Source of the DNA: Pedobacter sp. AK013
GTDB taxonomy: Bacteria; Bacteroidota; Bacteroidia; Sphingobacteriales; Sphingobacteriaceae
Length of the DNA stretch: 64,000 nucleotides
Assembly (NCBI RefSeq): GCF_014205835.1
Contig: NZ_JACHCQ010000002.1
Span: 238,440-302,439 of the forward strand
Direction: 5' to 3'
This document shows positions 33,936 to 42,128 of this stretch, one piece after another. The notes under the pieces were generated by a model that had not been told where the DNA came from, did no database searches, and worked only from the letters and a program-made list of their open reading frames with translations. Numbering within the stretch: the first letter of the stretch is position 1; each line of letters starts with the position of its first letter. The translations under genes and the position numbers were made by a program.

Positions 33936-34317
33936 AGTTGTTAGTTTGGTTTATTAAAATTATGGTTTCAAAAAAAGAAGGATGATCGCGTAAAATTCAG
34001 ATATGAAACCGTATGACGAATCTAATATATTTTTACACCAAAATATACAATGAATAAGAATAATCACTACACAACAAAACAAGCCAGTTTTGAACTCTAT
34101 TGCAAGGAAGTTATCCAAATTGTTCATTTTTCCTGAACCAATTTCAAGGCCAGCGTCAAATTTCCTTTTGGGAGTACTACGTCCTATAGAGCTAAATAGG
34201 CTTTAAATTGGTTATTTTTACTTTTTACCCGCTGAACGAAGAGTTTTAACAAAGTTGGCACACAAAATTATAAGAGTAGCTATAAAGAATTAATACATTA
34301 GTGCGATAAAAACAAGC
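33936..34317. other. Gene-free stretch before the AraC-type gene
   Basis: 382 bases between divergent genes. It holds a 28-codon frame (34050-34136) with no support and an imperfect inverted repeat (34137-34151 with 34198-34212, 12 of 15 matching). No IS ends seen. Promoters for both genes must lie here but I cannot mark them. Confidence 0.3.
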
Positions 34318-35457
34318 ATGTCATTTAACTGGTTTGATCTCATCGTTCTTTTTGGTATTATGCAGGGAATAATTTCCTGTATGGTGCTGATTTTTAATAG
34401 AGCAAATGAACTTCATAAAACACTACTTATTGCAATTATTTTGGTGTTATGCATCTTAAGTTTTAAAATAGAGATTCACACTTTACAATTATGGGATAAG
34501 CCTTTTCTCCGTTATTTCCCCCTTGGAATCGACCTGCTCATCCAACCGATTCTATTTTTGTATGTCTATTCGCTTACTAAGCCTAATTTTGAATTCAAAG
34601 TTAAATTGTTATTCCACTTACTGCCACCTGCATTGTTCTTCATCCATTCGCTCCTGGTTTATTTAGCGGTGTTACCTATTGACAATCTTCACCAAAAGGA
34701 TATGGTTGCTGCACAATGGTACTTCAATCAGGTTAAAGTTGTTGAGGATGTACTTTCTGTTGGGAGTGCTTTCATTTATGGCTACCTCTGCTTTATTTAT
34801 CTTAAAAAATATCAACACTGGTTACATCAGTTTACTTCGGACACCCGATACCCCACACTAAACTGGCTTCGAAATATGTTAGTAGTAACAGCGCTTCTGG
34901 GCTTTAGTCTTTTTGTCAATGTTCTAATCGATAACGTCTATCCAAGCAGGAAAACATTTTTCAGATGGCAATTCTTTTATTTATATCTAACTTTTCTAAT
35001 CTACTATTTGGGAATAAAAGCCCTGACGTTTAAAACTGAAATTATTACGGAAGAACAATTAATACTTGAACAGCCGGTAGAAAAACAAGCGAAATATGAA
35101 AATTCAGACTTAGAAGCTGCCAAAATGATAATTCTAAGTGTGTTGGCGGAAAAGAAGATTTTCTTAGATAATGAGCTTACCTTATTAAAAATGTCGCAGC
35201 AGCTTGGGTTAAGCCCAGGCTTGGCATCAGCAACCATCAACCAGCTATTGGGCAAAACCTTTAGATCATTGGTCAATGAATATCGAGTAAGCGAGGTAAA
35301 AATCAGACTACTAGATCCCGCTTATGAACACCTATCTCTTTTAGGAATTGCTCTTGAATGTGGTTTCAACTCTGAAGCCAGTTTCTATCGCATCTTTAAA
35401 GCTGAAGTCGGTTATTCGCCTAAAGAGTATCTCCTCAAAAATCGAATTGAAAAATAA
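34318..35457 (+). CDS. Membrane-bound AraC-type transcription regulator
   Basis: A 379-aa protein with about seven hydrophobic helices in the first 250 residues (for example IVLFGIMQGIISCMVLIF, TLLIAIILVLCILSF, FLYVYSL, HLLPPALFFIHSLLVYLAVL and MLVVTALLGFSLFVNVLI) and a C-terminal AraC DNA-binding domain (about 275-375) with two helix-turn-helix motifs (LSPGLASATINQLLGKTFRSLVNEYR and LSLLGIALECGFNSEASFYRIFKAEVGYSPKEY). Such membrane AraC regulators are common in Bacteroidetes. It lies upstream of the C10-like protease gene, which it may control. Confidence 0.9.
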   Translation: MSFNWFDLIVLFGIMQGIISCMVLIFNRANELHKTLLIAIILVLCILSFKIEIHTLQLWDKPFLRYFPLGIDLLIQPILFLYVYSLTKPNFEFKVKLLFHLLPPALFFIHSLLVYLAVLPIDNLHQKDMVAAQWYFNQVKVVEDVLSVGSAFIYGYLCFIYLKKYQHWLHQFTSDTRYPTLNWLRNMLVVTALLGFSLFVNVLIDNVYPSRKTFFRWQFFYLYLTFLIYYLGIKALTFKTEIITEEQLILEQPVEKQAKYENSDLEAAKMIILSVLAEKKIFLDNELTLLKMSQQLGLSPGLASATINQLLGKTFRSLVNEYRVSEVKIRLLDPAYEHLSLLGIALECGFNSEASFYRIFKAEVGYSPKEYLLKNRIEK

Positions 35458-35529
35458 TATTTACTCTCAAAACTGATTTTGAGAAGTTATAACATTCCAT
35501 TTATCATTCATTTGTTAAAAATCAATTAC

Positions 35530-36312
35530 ATGAAAATGGGCATAAAAATTTTATTAGGCATTACTGCATTTACCGCAGTGTCTTACCTAGTCTTTGGAAC
35601 ATCCTTTCAGTTAACTAGGAACACAACATCACCAATAAACGATAGCATCCTCGTTGAAACCAAATGGAAGCAAATGGGAGGCTTCGAAAAATACACACCA
35701 GATCATTTAAGGTTGGGCTGTTGGAGCACAGCCCTTGCACAGATTGTTTATTATCACCAGCTCAAGCCTTTTGGAAAAGTATCTTATGTTTCAAGAAATG
35801 GCTATGTGATCAACGAAAAGATTGACAGTGCTAGTGTTGACATTAAAAAGTTGGTCAAATCAATAGATAGTAGCACAACACAATCCGCTCTTGATGTTAC
35901 CGCAAGGTATAATTATTATGCTGCCCTCGTGGTTCGCAAGGATTTTGGTACAGATCGGTACATGAACAAACTTGCGCCCTCTTCCTTGTTCGAGCAGCAC
36001 TATAAAGTGAAGGCTACTAGATATATCTCGTGGAGACATACATTCCCTTATAGTTTTGGCAAGCTAAAAAAGGTCATTAGCCATGAGCTAGACCTCAAAA
36101 GACCGTTAATGCTCCATTTTTCAGACCTTAAAGGCTTCGGACATACGGTTGTAATCGATGCTTACAGAATCGAAAATAACAAACTAATCATGCATCTTAA
36201 CCAAGGTCAGGGAGGTCCGCAGGATGGGTGGTATAATTTTGATTCTTTTATCTTACAGGCCAACGATGATAATCTAAGAGTGCTTTATACATTCGAGCCT
36301 ATACAAGATTAA
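35530..36312 (+). CDS. C10-like (streptopain-type) cysteine protease homologue
   Basis: The frame opens at 35479; the ATG at 35530 gives MKMGIKILLGITAFTAVSYLVFG, a membrane anchor or signal segment (260 aa). The core resembles streptopain: LGCWSTALAQIVYYHQ (Cys64; C10 enzymes have C-VATA-AQ-Y) and GFGHTVVIDAY (His205), then MHLNQGQGGPQDGWYNFDSF where streptopain has HVNWGWGG..DGFF. Both tryptophans of that motif are Gln here, and the usual long propeptide is missing, so the activity may differ or be lost. It is likely exported. The AraC-type gene is directly upstream, 72 bases away. Confidence 0.72.
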   Translation: MKMGIKILLGITAFTAVSYLVFGTSFQLTRNTTSPINDSILVETKWKQMGGFEKYTPDHLRLGCWSTALAQIVYYHQLKPFGKVSYVSRNGYVINEKIDSASVDIKKLVKSIDSSTTQSALDVTARYNYYAALVVRKDFGTDRYMNKLAPSSLFEQHYKVKATRYISWRHTFPYSFGKLKKVISHELDLKRPLMLHFSDLKGFGHTVVIDAYRIENNKLIMHLNQGQGGPQDGWYNFDSFILQANDDNLRVLYTFEPIQD

Positions 36313-36466
36313 CAAACCTTAAAATCATCGCTAATCTTAGAACTATTAAATTCAAATTCGAAGATAGCAGAGATTGTTCTAAACTAGTTTCCTAATACCC
36401 TGTAATTTTAAAAGCCCTAAGCAGGAATACTTTGAACAAGGCAGAAATAGCATTTAGACGGTGTAA

Positions 36467-36717
36467 AGCAAAGAGCAGGCCTTTAAAAGACTCGAAATAT
36501 GGTATAATGAAGTTGAAGTATTGGAATTGACTCCTTCAGGACTGTTGCCAGATCAATCCAGTCACATTATCTGTATATCCTTAACTTCTTTATCAACAGA
36601 GCAACAAACGCTTCAGCAGAATCTTTCAATGCCAAGATCAAAGCTTTTAGGGCAACCTCAAGAGGTGTAAGGGATATTAAATTCTTCTTATTCAGATTGT
36701 CGAAAATATATGCTTAA
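36467..36717 (+). pseudogene. ISL3-family transposase remnant (3' end)
   Basis: With one frameshift near 36520 the sequence reads SKEQAFKRLEIWYNEVEVL, then GIDSFRTVARSIQSHYL, YILNFFINRATNASAESF, NAKIKAFRATSRGVRDIKFF and LFRLSKIYA, ending at TAA 36715. This is the C-terminus characteristic of Bacteroidetes ISL3-like transposases (NRATNASAESFNAKIKAFR). The rest of the gene is not found upstream, so the element is dead. A CCCCCCAACTTTTCCGC stretch after the stop may be its end. Other parts of the 36313-36787 gap show nothing I can name. Confidence 0.75.
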
Positions 36718-36787
36718 AAAAACATCCCCCCCAACTTTTCCGCTTGATCCCGAATTATTGCATATTTTGGTGTTTCCGGTAAAACAA

Positions 36788-36820
36788 AAAAGCTTGCAAT
36801 CATTTGATTTGCAAGCTTTT
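36788..36820 (-). terminator. Terminator of tRNA-Lys
   Basis: A perfect 12-bp stem (AAAAGCTTGCAA with TTGCAAGCTTTT) followed on the minus strand by a T-run. It is 24 bases past the 3' end of the tRNA. Confidence 0.75.
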
Positions 36821-36844
36821 ACGTAGTTTTGATACTATCTTCTG

Positions 36845-36917
36845 TGATCCCGCTGGGATTCGAACCCAGGACCACTACATTAAAAGTGTAATGCTCTACC
36901 AGCTGAGCTACGGAATC
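36845..36917 (-). tRNA. tRNA-Lys(TTT)
   Basis: The minus strand folds as a standard tRNA: acceptor GATTCCG with CGGGATC, D arm GCTC/GAGC, anticodon arm TTACA-CTTTTAA-TGTAG with anticodon TTT (Lys), T arm CTGGG-TTCGAAT-CCCAG. The 73 bases end with discriminator A; CCA is not encoded. Confidence 0.95.
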
Positions 36918-37039
36918 TACTTTGTTAAAAACGTTATCCGTTTCCTTTAAAGTGGTGCAAATATAGGGTTATGAAGCATTTCTTGCAAATAAAAAATAGC
37001 CAAATGCGTTAGTGTATTGATTTATAGGCGAATTATTTA

Positions 37040-37067
37040 TTTGCTTTCTCTTTTTTAAATAGATTTG
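37040..37067 (+). promoter_or_regulatory. Candidate Bacteroidetes promoter
   Basis: TAGATTTG at 37060-37067 matches the -7 consensus TAnnTTTG. TTTG at 37040-37043 is a possible -33 element, though the 16-base spacing is shorter than the usual 19-21. The ATG of the FGE-like gene is 34 bases downstream. Confidence 0.4.
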
Positions 37068-37100
37068 ATATTTTTATCGCTCCTAATTTAATATCCTCCT

Positions 37101-38219
37101 ATGCGTAGATTACTTCTTGCCTTACTTTTTTTACCAACACTCTCCATATTATCCTGCCAATCTAATAAAGCTAAAGAAGCAGAAAAGGTAAGACATAAAC
37201 AAGATTCCCTGGCATCATGTGAAAAGAATATGCCCAGCCGATTTGGTGCAGTAAGGGATTCTTCGAGTTTTGCGGGCAATAAAGTAAGTCACGATGGTAT
37301 GGTTTTGATTCCCGCTGGCGAATTTGCCATGGGCGCATCAGATAAAGAGGGCAGGGATGATGAATACCCCCAACATCAGGTTAAAGTATCTTCTTTCTGG
37401 ATTGATGCTACCGAAGTAACCAATGCCAGTTTTAAAAAATTTGTAGATGCAACCGGCTATAAAACTACTGCTGAACGTAAACCAGACTGGGAAGAGATGA
37501 AAAAACAACTTCCTGCAGGTACACCAAAACCACCAGACAGTGTTTTTGTTGCGGCATCATTGGTTTTCTATCAACCTAAAACTATTACCACCCTAAATGA
37601 TGCCTCGCAATGGTGGCGTTGGGTTAAAGGTGCCGATTGGAAACACCCTCATGGCCCAAATAGCAATATTAAAGGAAAAGAAAACTTTCCGGTTGTACAT
37701 GTATCCTGGGATGATGCCATGGCTTATTGTAAATGGGCGGGTAAACGTTTACCAACAGAAGCAGAATGGGAGTATGCCGCAAGAGGCGCCTTGAAAAATG
37801 AAAAATATCCATGGGGGAATGAAGATATAGAGAAAGGTAAAGTAAAAGCCAATACCTGGCAGGGAAACTTTCCGCTTAAAAACACCAATTGGGATGGTTT
37901 TAGTGGTTTAGCTGCGGTCAAAAAATTTAAACCAAATGGTTATGGGCTTTATGATATGGCAGGCAATGTATGGGAGTGGTGCAGCGATTGGTACCGCCCT
38001 GATTATTATAGTACGCTTTCAGGATTAAGCAACAATCCCAAAGGCCCATCAGATAGCTACGACCCTATGGAACCAACTATACCTAAAAGAGTGGTAAGGG
38101 GTGGTTCTTTTATGTGTAACGCCTCTTATTGTAAAGGTTACCGGGTAACTTCCAGAATGAAAACTTCTGTTGATACAGGCTTAGAACATACAGGATTTAG
38201 GTGCGTAAGCACCAACTAA
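37101..38219 (+). CDS. Formylglycine-generating-enzyme-like lipoprotein
   Basis: A 372-aa lipoprotein (lipobox near residue 19, ILSC). The FGE/SUMF1 fold spans about residues 65-370: MVLIPAGEFAMGASD, DEYPQHQVKVSSFWIDATEVTNASFKKFV, NFPVVHVSWDDAMAYCKWAGKRLPTEAEWEYAARG and YGLYDMAGNVWEWCSDWY. The FGE active-site cysteine pair is present as FMCNASYCKGYRVTSR (C339 and C344, spacing C-x4-C as in human FGE), which most SUMF1-fold relatives lack. FGE converts a sulfatase Cys to formylglycine. No sulfatase gene is seen in the window. A lipoprotein location suggests activity on exported substrates (inference). Confidence 0.85.
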   Translation: MRRLLLALLFLPTLSILSCQSNKAKEAEKVRHKQDSLASCEKNMPSRFGAVRDSSSFAGNKVSHDGMVLIPAGEFAMGASDKEGRDDEYPQHQVKVSSFWIDATEVTNASFKKFVDATGYKTTAERKPDWEEMKKQLPAGTPKPPDSVFVAASLVFYQPKTITTLNDASQWWRWVKGADWKHPHGPNSNIKGKENFPVVHVSWDDAMAYCKWAGKRLPTEAEWEYAARGALKNEKYPWGNEDIEKGKVKANTWQGNFPLKNTNWDGFSGLAAVKKFKPNGYGLYDMAGNVWEWCSDWYRPDYYSTLSGLSNNPKGPSDSYDPMEPTIPKRVVRGGSFMCNASYCKGYRVTSRMKTSVDTGLEHTGFRCVSTN

Positions 38220-38247
38220 GCCCTTTTTTGTTAAAGTTAAAATTACG

Positions 38248-38298
38248 CAAACGTTTGATACATATTTATTAAATATTATTGTTTAGTTTGGCCCAAAC
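38248..38298. promoter_or_regulatory. Two palindromes upstream of the sugar transporter gene
   Basis: CAAACGTTTG (38248-38257) is a perfect 10-bp palindrome with the AAACGTTT core of LacI-type operators. GTTTGG-c-CCAAAC (38286-38298) is a second palindrome, 24 bases before the transporter ATG. They are consistent with repression by a LacI-family protein; no such gene is in the window. Confidence 0.45.
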
Positions 38299-38321
38299 AA
38301 ATTAAACCGAACCAAAACTTT

Positions 38322-39608
38322 ATGCAACAAACAACAAAATCAGGTCAAACGCAAGGGCCAAAACCACTTATTATTATTTGTGCTCTATTCTTTATTTTTG
38401 GCTTTGTAACCTGGGCAAACGGAACATTAATTCCTTTCTTTAAATTATCTTTCGGATTATCAAACTTACAGGCCTTCTTCGTAACCTTTGCATCGTATAT
38501 GGCCTACTTCTTTTTAGCTTTGCCATCATCGTGGATATTAAAGAAAGTTGGTTTTAAGAATGGAATTGTTTTAGGTTTAGTAATTTTAGGCCTGGGCTCA
38601 TTGATATTTATACCTGCAGCCCAAACCAGAACTTTTGGCTTGTTTTTAACCGGTATTTTTGTTCAGGGGGCGGCATTAGCTTTGCTGCAAACTGCATCAA
38701 ACCCTTACCTCACCATTATTGGTCCCATAGAAAGTGCGGCAAAACGTATCAGTATCGCCGGTATCTGTAATAAGTTTGCCGGAATGATTGTGCCTTTGAT
38801 TATGGGCACTTTGTTTTTGAAAAATGCTTCAGAAGTAGAAAAACAGATCAAAGCTGCTACCGGCGCTGTTCACGAGCAGCTATTAAATGATGTTTTAGGC
38901 CGTGTAAATATGCCTTATATTGTTTTGGCAATCGTTTTCTGCCTTTTTGCAGTTTTTATTAAATTCACTGACCTTCCAGAAGTTGAGGTAGAAGAAGATG
39001 TGATCGACGAAACCAAAGGAGAGGTGGTAAAACATAAAAGCATTTTTCAGTTTCCACACTTATTCCTTGGCGCCCTTTGTATTTTTGTATACGTTGGAGC
39101 TGAGGTAATGGCAGGTGATATTATCGGTATTTACGGTCGTGAATTAGGTATCAGTACGGAGATTAGCGGTAAATTAACCTCCATAACCCTATTTAGTATG
39201 TTAATTGGCTATATTATCGGTATCATTACCATTCCAAAGTACATCTCTCAACAAAAAGCCCTTAGAATTTGTGCCATTTTAGGCATTATATTTACCATTT
39301 TATCTTTTGCTATTTCGAGTTGGTTTGCTGTAATTTTTGTAGCCTTATTAGGCTTGGCAAATTCACTAATGTGGCCTGCAATTTTCCCGCTGGGCATTAG
39401 CCATTTAGGCAAATTCACAAAAATCGGCTCAGCCATTATGGTTATGGGTATAGCAGGCGGAGCAATTATGCCTTTGTTATATGCATTTTTAAATGAAAAA
39501 TTACACATACACTTCCAGTTGGCCTATCTGTTAACCGTATTGCCTTGCTACTTATACATCCTGTTTTTCGCCATCAAAGGCCACAAAGCCGGATTGAATT
39601 TAAAATAA
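38322..39608 (+). CDS. Sugar MFS transporter, FucP/GluP type
   Basis: A 428-aa major-facilitator transporter with about 12 hydrophobic helices. The N-terminal half carries LIIICALFFIFGFVTWANGTLIP and FVTFASYMAYFFLALPSSWIL and the second half SKLTSITLFSMLIGYIIGI-like helices; the pattern FGFVTWANGTLIPFFK is that of the FucP/glucose-galactose transporter subgroup. It should import a monosaccharide with protons across the inner membrane. Two operator-like palindromes lie upstream. The exact sugar is unknown. A strong terminator ends the gene. Confidence 0.9.
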   Translation: MQQTTKSGQTQGPKPLIIICALFFIFGFVTWANGTLIPFFKLSFGLSNLQAFFVTFASYMAYFFLALPSSWILKKVGFKNGIVLGLVILGLGSLIFIPAAQTRTFGLFLTGIFVQGAALALLQTASNPYLTIIGPIESAAKRISIAGICNKFAGMIVPLIMGTLFLKNASEVEKQIKAATGAVHEQLLNDVLGRVNMPYIVLAIVFCLFAVFIKFTDLPEVEVEEDVIDETKGEVVKHKSIFQFPHLFLGALCIFVYVGAEVMAGDIIGIYGRELGISTEISGKLTSITLFSMLIGYIIGIITIPKYISQQKALRICAILGIIFTILSFAISSWFAVIFVALLGLANSLMWPAIFPLGISHLGKFTKIGSAIMVMGIAGGAIMPLLYAFLNEKLHIHFQLAYLLTVLPCYLYILFFAIKGHKAGLNLK

Positions 39609-39633
39609 CCCAAACCAAATAAATTTTATGATT

Positions 39634-39661
39634 AAGCCCGATCTTTAATTAGATCGGGCTT
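39634..39661 (+). terminator. Terminator of the MFS gene
   Basis: 11-bp stem (AAGCCCGATCT with AGATCGGGCTT) with a 6-base loop, followed by TTCTTTTG. Confidence 0.85.
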
Positions 39662-39771
39662 TCTTTTGTCCTTAATTTTCAGTTATTTTACCCAAATTAT
39701 ATCAGAGGTTGAAACTTGATGCGCAATACTCAAATCTTGATACTTAATATTACAATACTCATACCCCAATA

Positions 39772-40278
39772 ATGAATAAAGCTATTTTTCTCGACCGCGA
39801 TGGTGTGCTTAATCACGAAATATACGATTACATCTGCCGCGTTGAAGATTTTAAAATCTTAGATTACCAAATTCCAGTATTAAAAAAACTATTCGATGAA
39901 GGTTATCTTTTAATTGTAATTACCAACCAGGGCGGTATTGCCTTAAAGCGTTATACTGAGCAAGAATTGGCTATTATGCACCAAATGCTCCGTAATGCTT
40001 TTGTAGCTAAAGGGGCCGATATTGCTGGCTTTTACTATTGCCCGCATCATCCAACTGTTGGTGGCGAATGCAAATGCAGAAAACCGGCTTCTGGAATGAT
40101 TTTAGATGCCATTGATATGTACGATATTGACCCGGCACAATCTATTATGATCGGTGATAAACCACGGGATGTTGAAGCTGCAAATGGGGCAGGAGTGAAA
40201 GGAATCCTGATCGAACCTGATGAGCAGATTAGTTATGAGAAGGTTAAAGAGGCATTGAAAAGAGAATCTTTAGTTTAG
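39772..40278 (+). CDS. HAD-IIIA phosphatase, GmhB-like
   Basis: A 168-aa HAD hydrolase with FLDRDGVLNHE (motif 1), ITNQGGIA (motif 2), the zinc-loop Cys-rich segment YYCPHHPTVGGECKCRKPASG and IGDKPRDVEAANGAG (motifs 3 and 4). The zinc loop and length match GmhB, the heptose 1,7-bisphosphate 7-phosphatase, and its close relatives for histidinol or other phosphates. GmhB functions in ADP-heptose synthesis for the lipopolysaccharide core; other heptose genes are not in the window, so the assignment stays at family level. Confidence 0.85.
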   Translation: MNKAIFLDRDGVLNHEIYDYICRVEDFKILDYQIPVLKKLFDEGYLLIVITNQGGIALKRYTEQELAIMHQMLRNAFVAKGADIAGFYYCPHHPTVGGECKCRKPASGMILDAIDMYDIDPAQSIMIGDKPRDVEAANGAGVKGILIEPDEQISYEKVKEALKRESLV

Positions 40279-40784
40279 CGTTCGGAATTTGGAATAAGCA
40301 AATCGCCCATACCAACCTTAATGATTAAAAAGGATGTAATATGGGAGATGTAGCCTGCAATTTGCCCACCATCCATTTTAATGGTTTGAGCGTTTTAACA
40401 CGCTGTACACTATATCTTTTTGGCTGTCCTTCGACTGCGCTCAGCATGCCAGCCAAAAAGGATGCCGTTTCCATCGTTAACGCAACACAACGCGACGACT
40501 TACGAAATTACATTACGTTTTTTCTAACTAACACTTACGAAATCTTTCCAAGCGCTTGCCCTTTGAGATTTCGTAAGATACCTGGCCACCTAGATCTGAT
40601 TAAAATGGCATTCCGATTTCAGATTAATTTATCTTTATCAAAATTTCCCGGAATATAATGGAAAGCAGGACCACAGGTACCTTTAAGCACTGTTTTTGCG
40701 CTCCAAAAAGAGAAAAGATAAAGCGATAATATAAATTGCAATTTGCCTGTCATACATTATAACTCTTACATTATCTATAAAAAC
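40279..40784. repeat. Gene-free stretch with nested inverted repeats
   Basis: Holds CTTTTTGGCTG (40416-40426) paired with CAGCCAAAAAG (40450-40460) around a CCTTCGACTGCGCTCAG core, and CTTACGAAATCT (40534-40545) paired with AGATTTCGTAAG (40566-40577). The first core is of the REP-like type seen at 18741 and 63781. No gene: a 105-codon frame across it (40341-40658) is composed of the repeats. Confidence 0.55.
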
Positions 40785-40821
40785 AAAAAATCCTAAGTTA
40801 AATAATAACTTAGGATTTTTT
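40785..40821 (-). terminator. Terminator of the aldolase gene
   Basis: A perfect 16-bp stem (AAAAAATCCTAAGTTA with its reverse complement at 40806-40821) around a 5-base loop; T-rich on both sides. Confidence 0.8.
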
Positions 40822-40855
40822 CATATACCAGGAATCAACGTTCCAGGCTCAAAAC

Positions 40856-41515
40856 TTATTTTCCAGCTGCTTTAGCGTGGTCAGCTAAAAATGTAGCTAA
40901 ACCGCTATCCGTTAGTGGGTGTTTTAACAAACCAACAATTGCAGCTAATGGTGCAGTAATTACATCGGCACCTAATTTAGCACAGTTTACAATGTGTAAT
41001 GGGCCACGGATTGATGCCGCTAAAATCTGAGTTTCGTAACCATAGTTATCAAAAATAGTTCTGATATCTTCAATTAAAACCAAGCCATCGCTAGAAATAT
41101 CATCTAAACGGCCTAAAAATGGAGAAACATAAGTAGCACCTGCTTTGGCAGCCAATAAAGCCTGGCCTGCAGAGAAAATTAAAGTACAATTTGTTTTAAT
41201 TCCTTTTGAAGAGAAATACTTAATGGCTTTAACACCATCTTTAATCATTGGAACTTTAACTACGATTTTTGGATTTAAGGCTGCTAAAGCTTCACCTTCT
41301 TTAACAATTTCATCAAAAGTTGTAGAAATAACTTCAGCACTTACGTTATCATCAACAATATCGCAAATAGCTTTATAATGGTTAATTACATTTTGTTCGC
41401 CAGTAATACCTTCTTTCGCCATTAAGCTAGGATTGGTGGTTACGCCATCTAAAATGCCAAGATCTTGCGCTTCTTTGATTTGATCAAGATTTGCTGTGTC
41501 AATAAAAAATTTCAT
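40856..41515 (-). CDS. fsa: Transaldolase-like aldolase (fructose-6-phosphate aldolase type)
   Basis: A 219-aa protein of the small transaldolase/F6P aldolase group: [37 protein letters not shown] with the Schiff-base Lys (K87), [34 protein letters not shown] and the end [18 protein letters not shown]. It handles dihydroxyacetone-type transfer in the non-oxidative pentose phosphate route or F6P cleavage; sequence alone does not separate the two activities. It is a single minus-strand gene with its own terminator. Confidence 0.9.
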   Translation of the reverse strand: MKFFIDTANLDQIKEAQDLGILDGVTTNPSLMAKEGITGEQNVINHYKAICDIVDDNVSAEVISTTFDEIVKEGEALAALNPKIVVKVPMIKDGVKAIKYFSSKGIKTNCTLIFSAGQALLAAKAGATYVSPFLGRLDDISSDGLVLIEDIRTIFDNYGYETQILAASIRGPLHIVNCAKLGADVITAPLAAIVGLLKHPLTDSGLATFLADHAKAAGK

Positions 41516-41608
41516 GTTTATAAACTCTTAAAATGATTATTAGGTTCTGCTGCTAGAATCCCTGAAGAATTTAATATCCCCCCTTCAGGGGGTTAGGGGG
41601 TAAAAAAA

Positions 41609-41705
41609 GGGCAAGCACCTTCTATCGCACCGCTACAACCTTCTACCCTTGCTGTGTTCCCACCCTGGGGGAGTTCAAAGGGAGCTGGTCGTAAAAGACT
41701 TGCCC
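41609..41705 (-). ncRNA. ffs: Signal recognition particle RNA, small type
   Basis: The minus strand starts GGGCAAG and ends CTTGCCC, closing a long rod. The central part contains CCAGGGTGGGAACACAGCAAGGGT, whose two halves (CCAGGGTGG and CACAGCAAGGGT around GAA) form the conserved SRP54-binding asymmetric loop. The size of about 97 bases fits a Bacteroidetes SRP RNA. A run of seven Ts follows on the minus strand, so the closing stem also serves as terminator. Ends are approximate. Confidence 0.85.
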
Positions 41706-41710
41706 GGGCA

Positions 41711-41741
41711 CAAAGGTAGAAAAAGAAGTTGTTTCGCGAAA
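41711..41741 (-). promoter_or_regulatory. Promoter of SRP RNA
   Basis: Read on the minus strand, TACCTTTG (41718-41711) matches the -7 element TAnnTTTG and TTTC (41741-41738) is one base off the -33 element TTTG, with 19 bases between. Transcription would start about five bases later, next to the SRP RNA 5' end. The spacing and position fit well. Confidence 0.7.
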
Positions 41742-42128
41742 TGCATTTTTGTATTTTTTTTCTCTTTTAGGCTATCTGGCTGATTAGTAAATTAATAAAA
41801 TTAAAATGAGTATTTTTTAATAATTAGGAGGAGAATACAGGATAAATAATTTTTGAACGAAAAATTCATTTATAAAGAAAGTATTTATAAATAAAGCAAC
41901 AATAAAAACGATTTATGTTTGAATTTAGCGGAAAAAACGAATTTATTGCGCAATATCACCATTATAAATTTAATAAATATTAACCACTATCATTACCATT
42001 TTTTTAATCTAATCGCTTTAAATTACTTAAGGACTAAAATTTTTCTAAAAATCGTGTCAACTCTGTAATTTAAAATTTGTTTTTCGTATCTTAGTGTTTC
42101 CTATACACTAACAACTAACGAGCAAAGA
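41742..42128. other. AT-rich gltB upstream region
   Basis: 387 bases, very AT-rich, with no gene. TATCTTAG near 42087 is one base off the -7 element and could start gltB, but no good -33 partner is seen. Confidence 0.3.

Noticed and set aside
34050..34136. A 28-codon frame in the gap before the AraC-type gene
   Set aside because: No recognisable family or signal; a length this small occurs by chance in AT-rich DNA.
40341..40658. A 105-codon frame upstream of the aldolase gene
   Set aside because: It runs through two pairs of inverted repeats and its residues are translations of them; no family signature.
41579..41600. C- and G-rich stretch CCCCCCTTCAGGGGG, possible G-quadruplex
   Set aside because: Only two G-runs lie on the plus strand and it fits better as a short inverted repeat after the SRP RNA.
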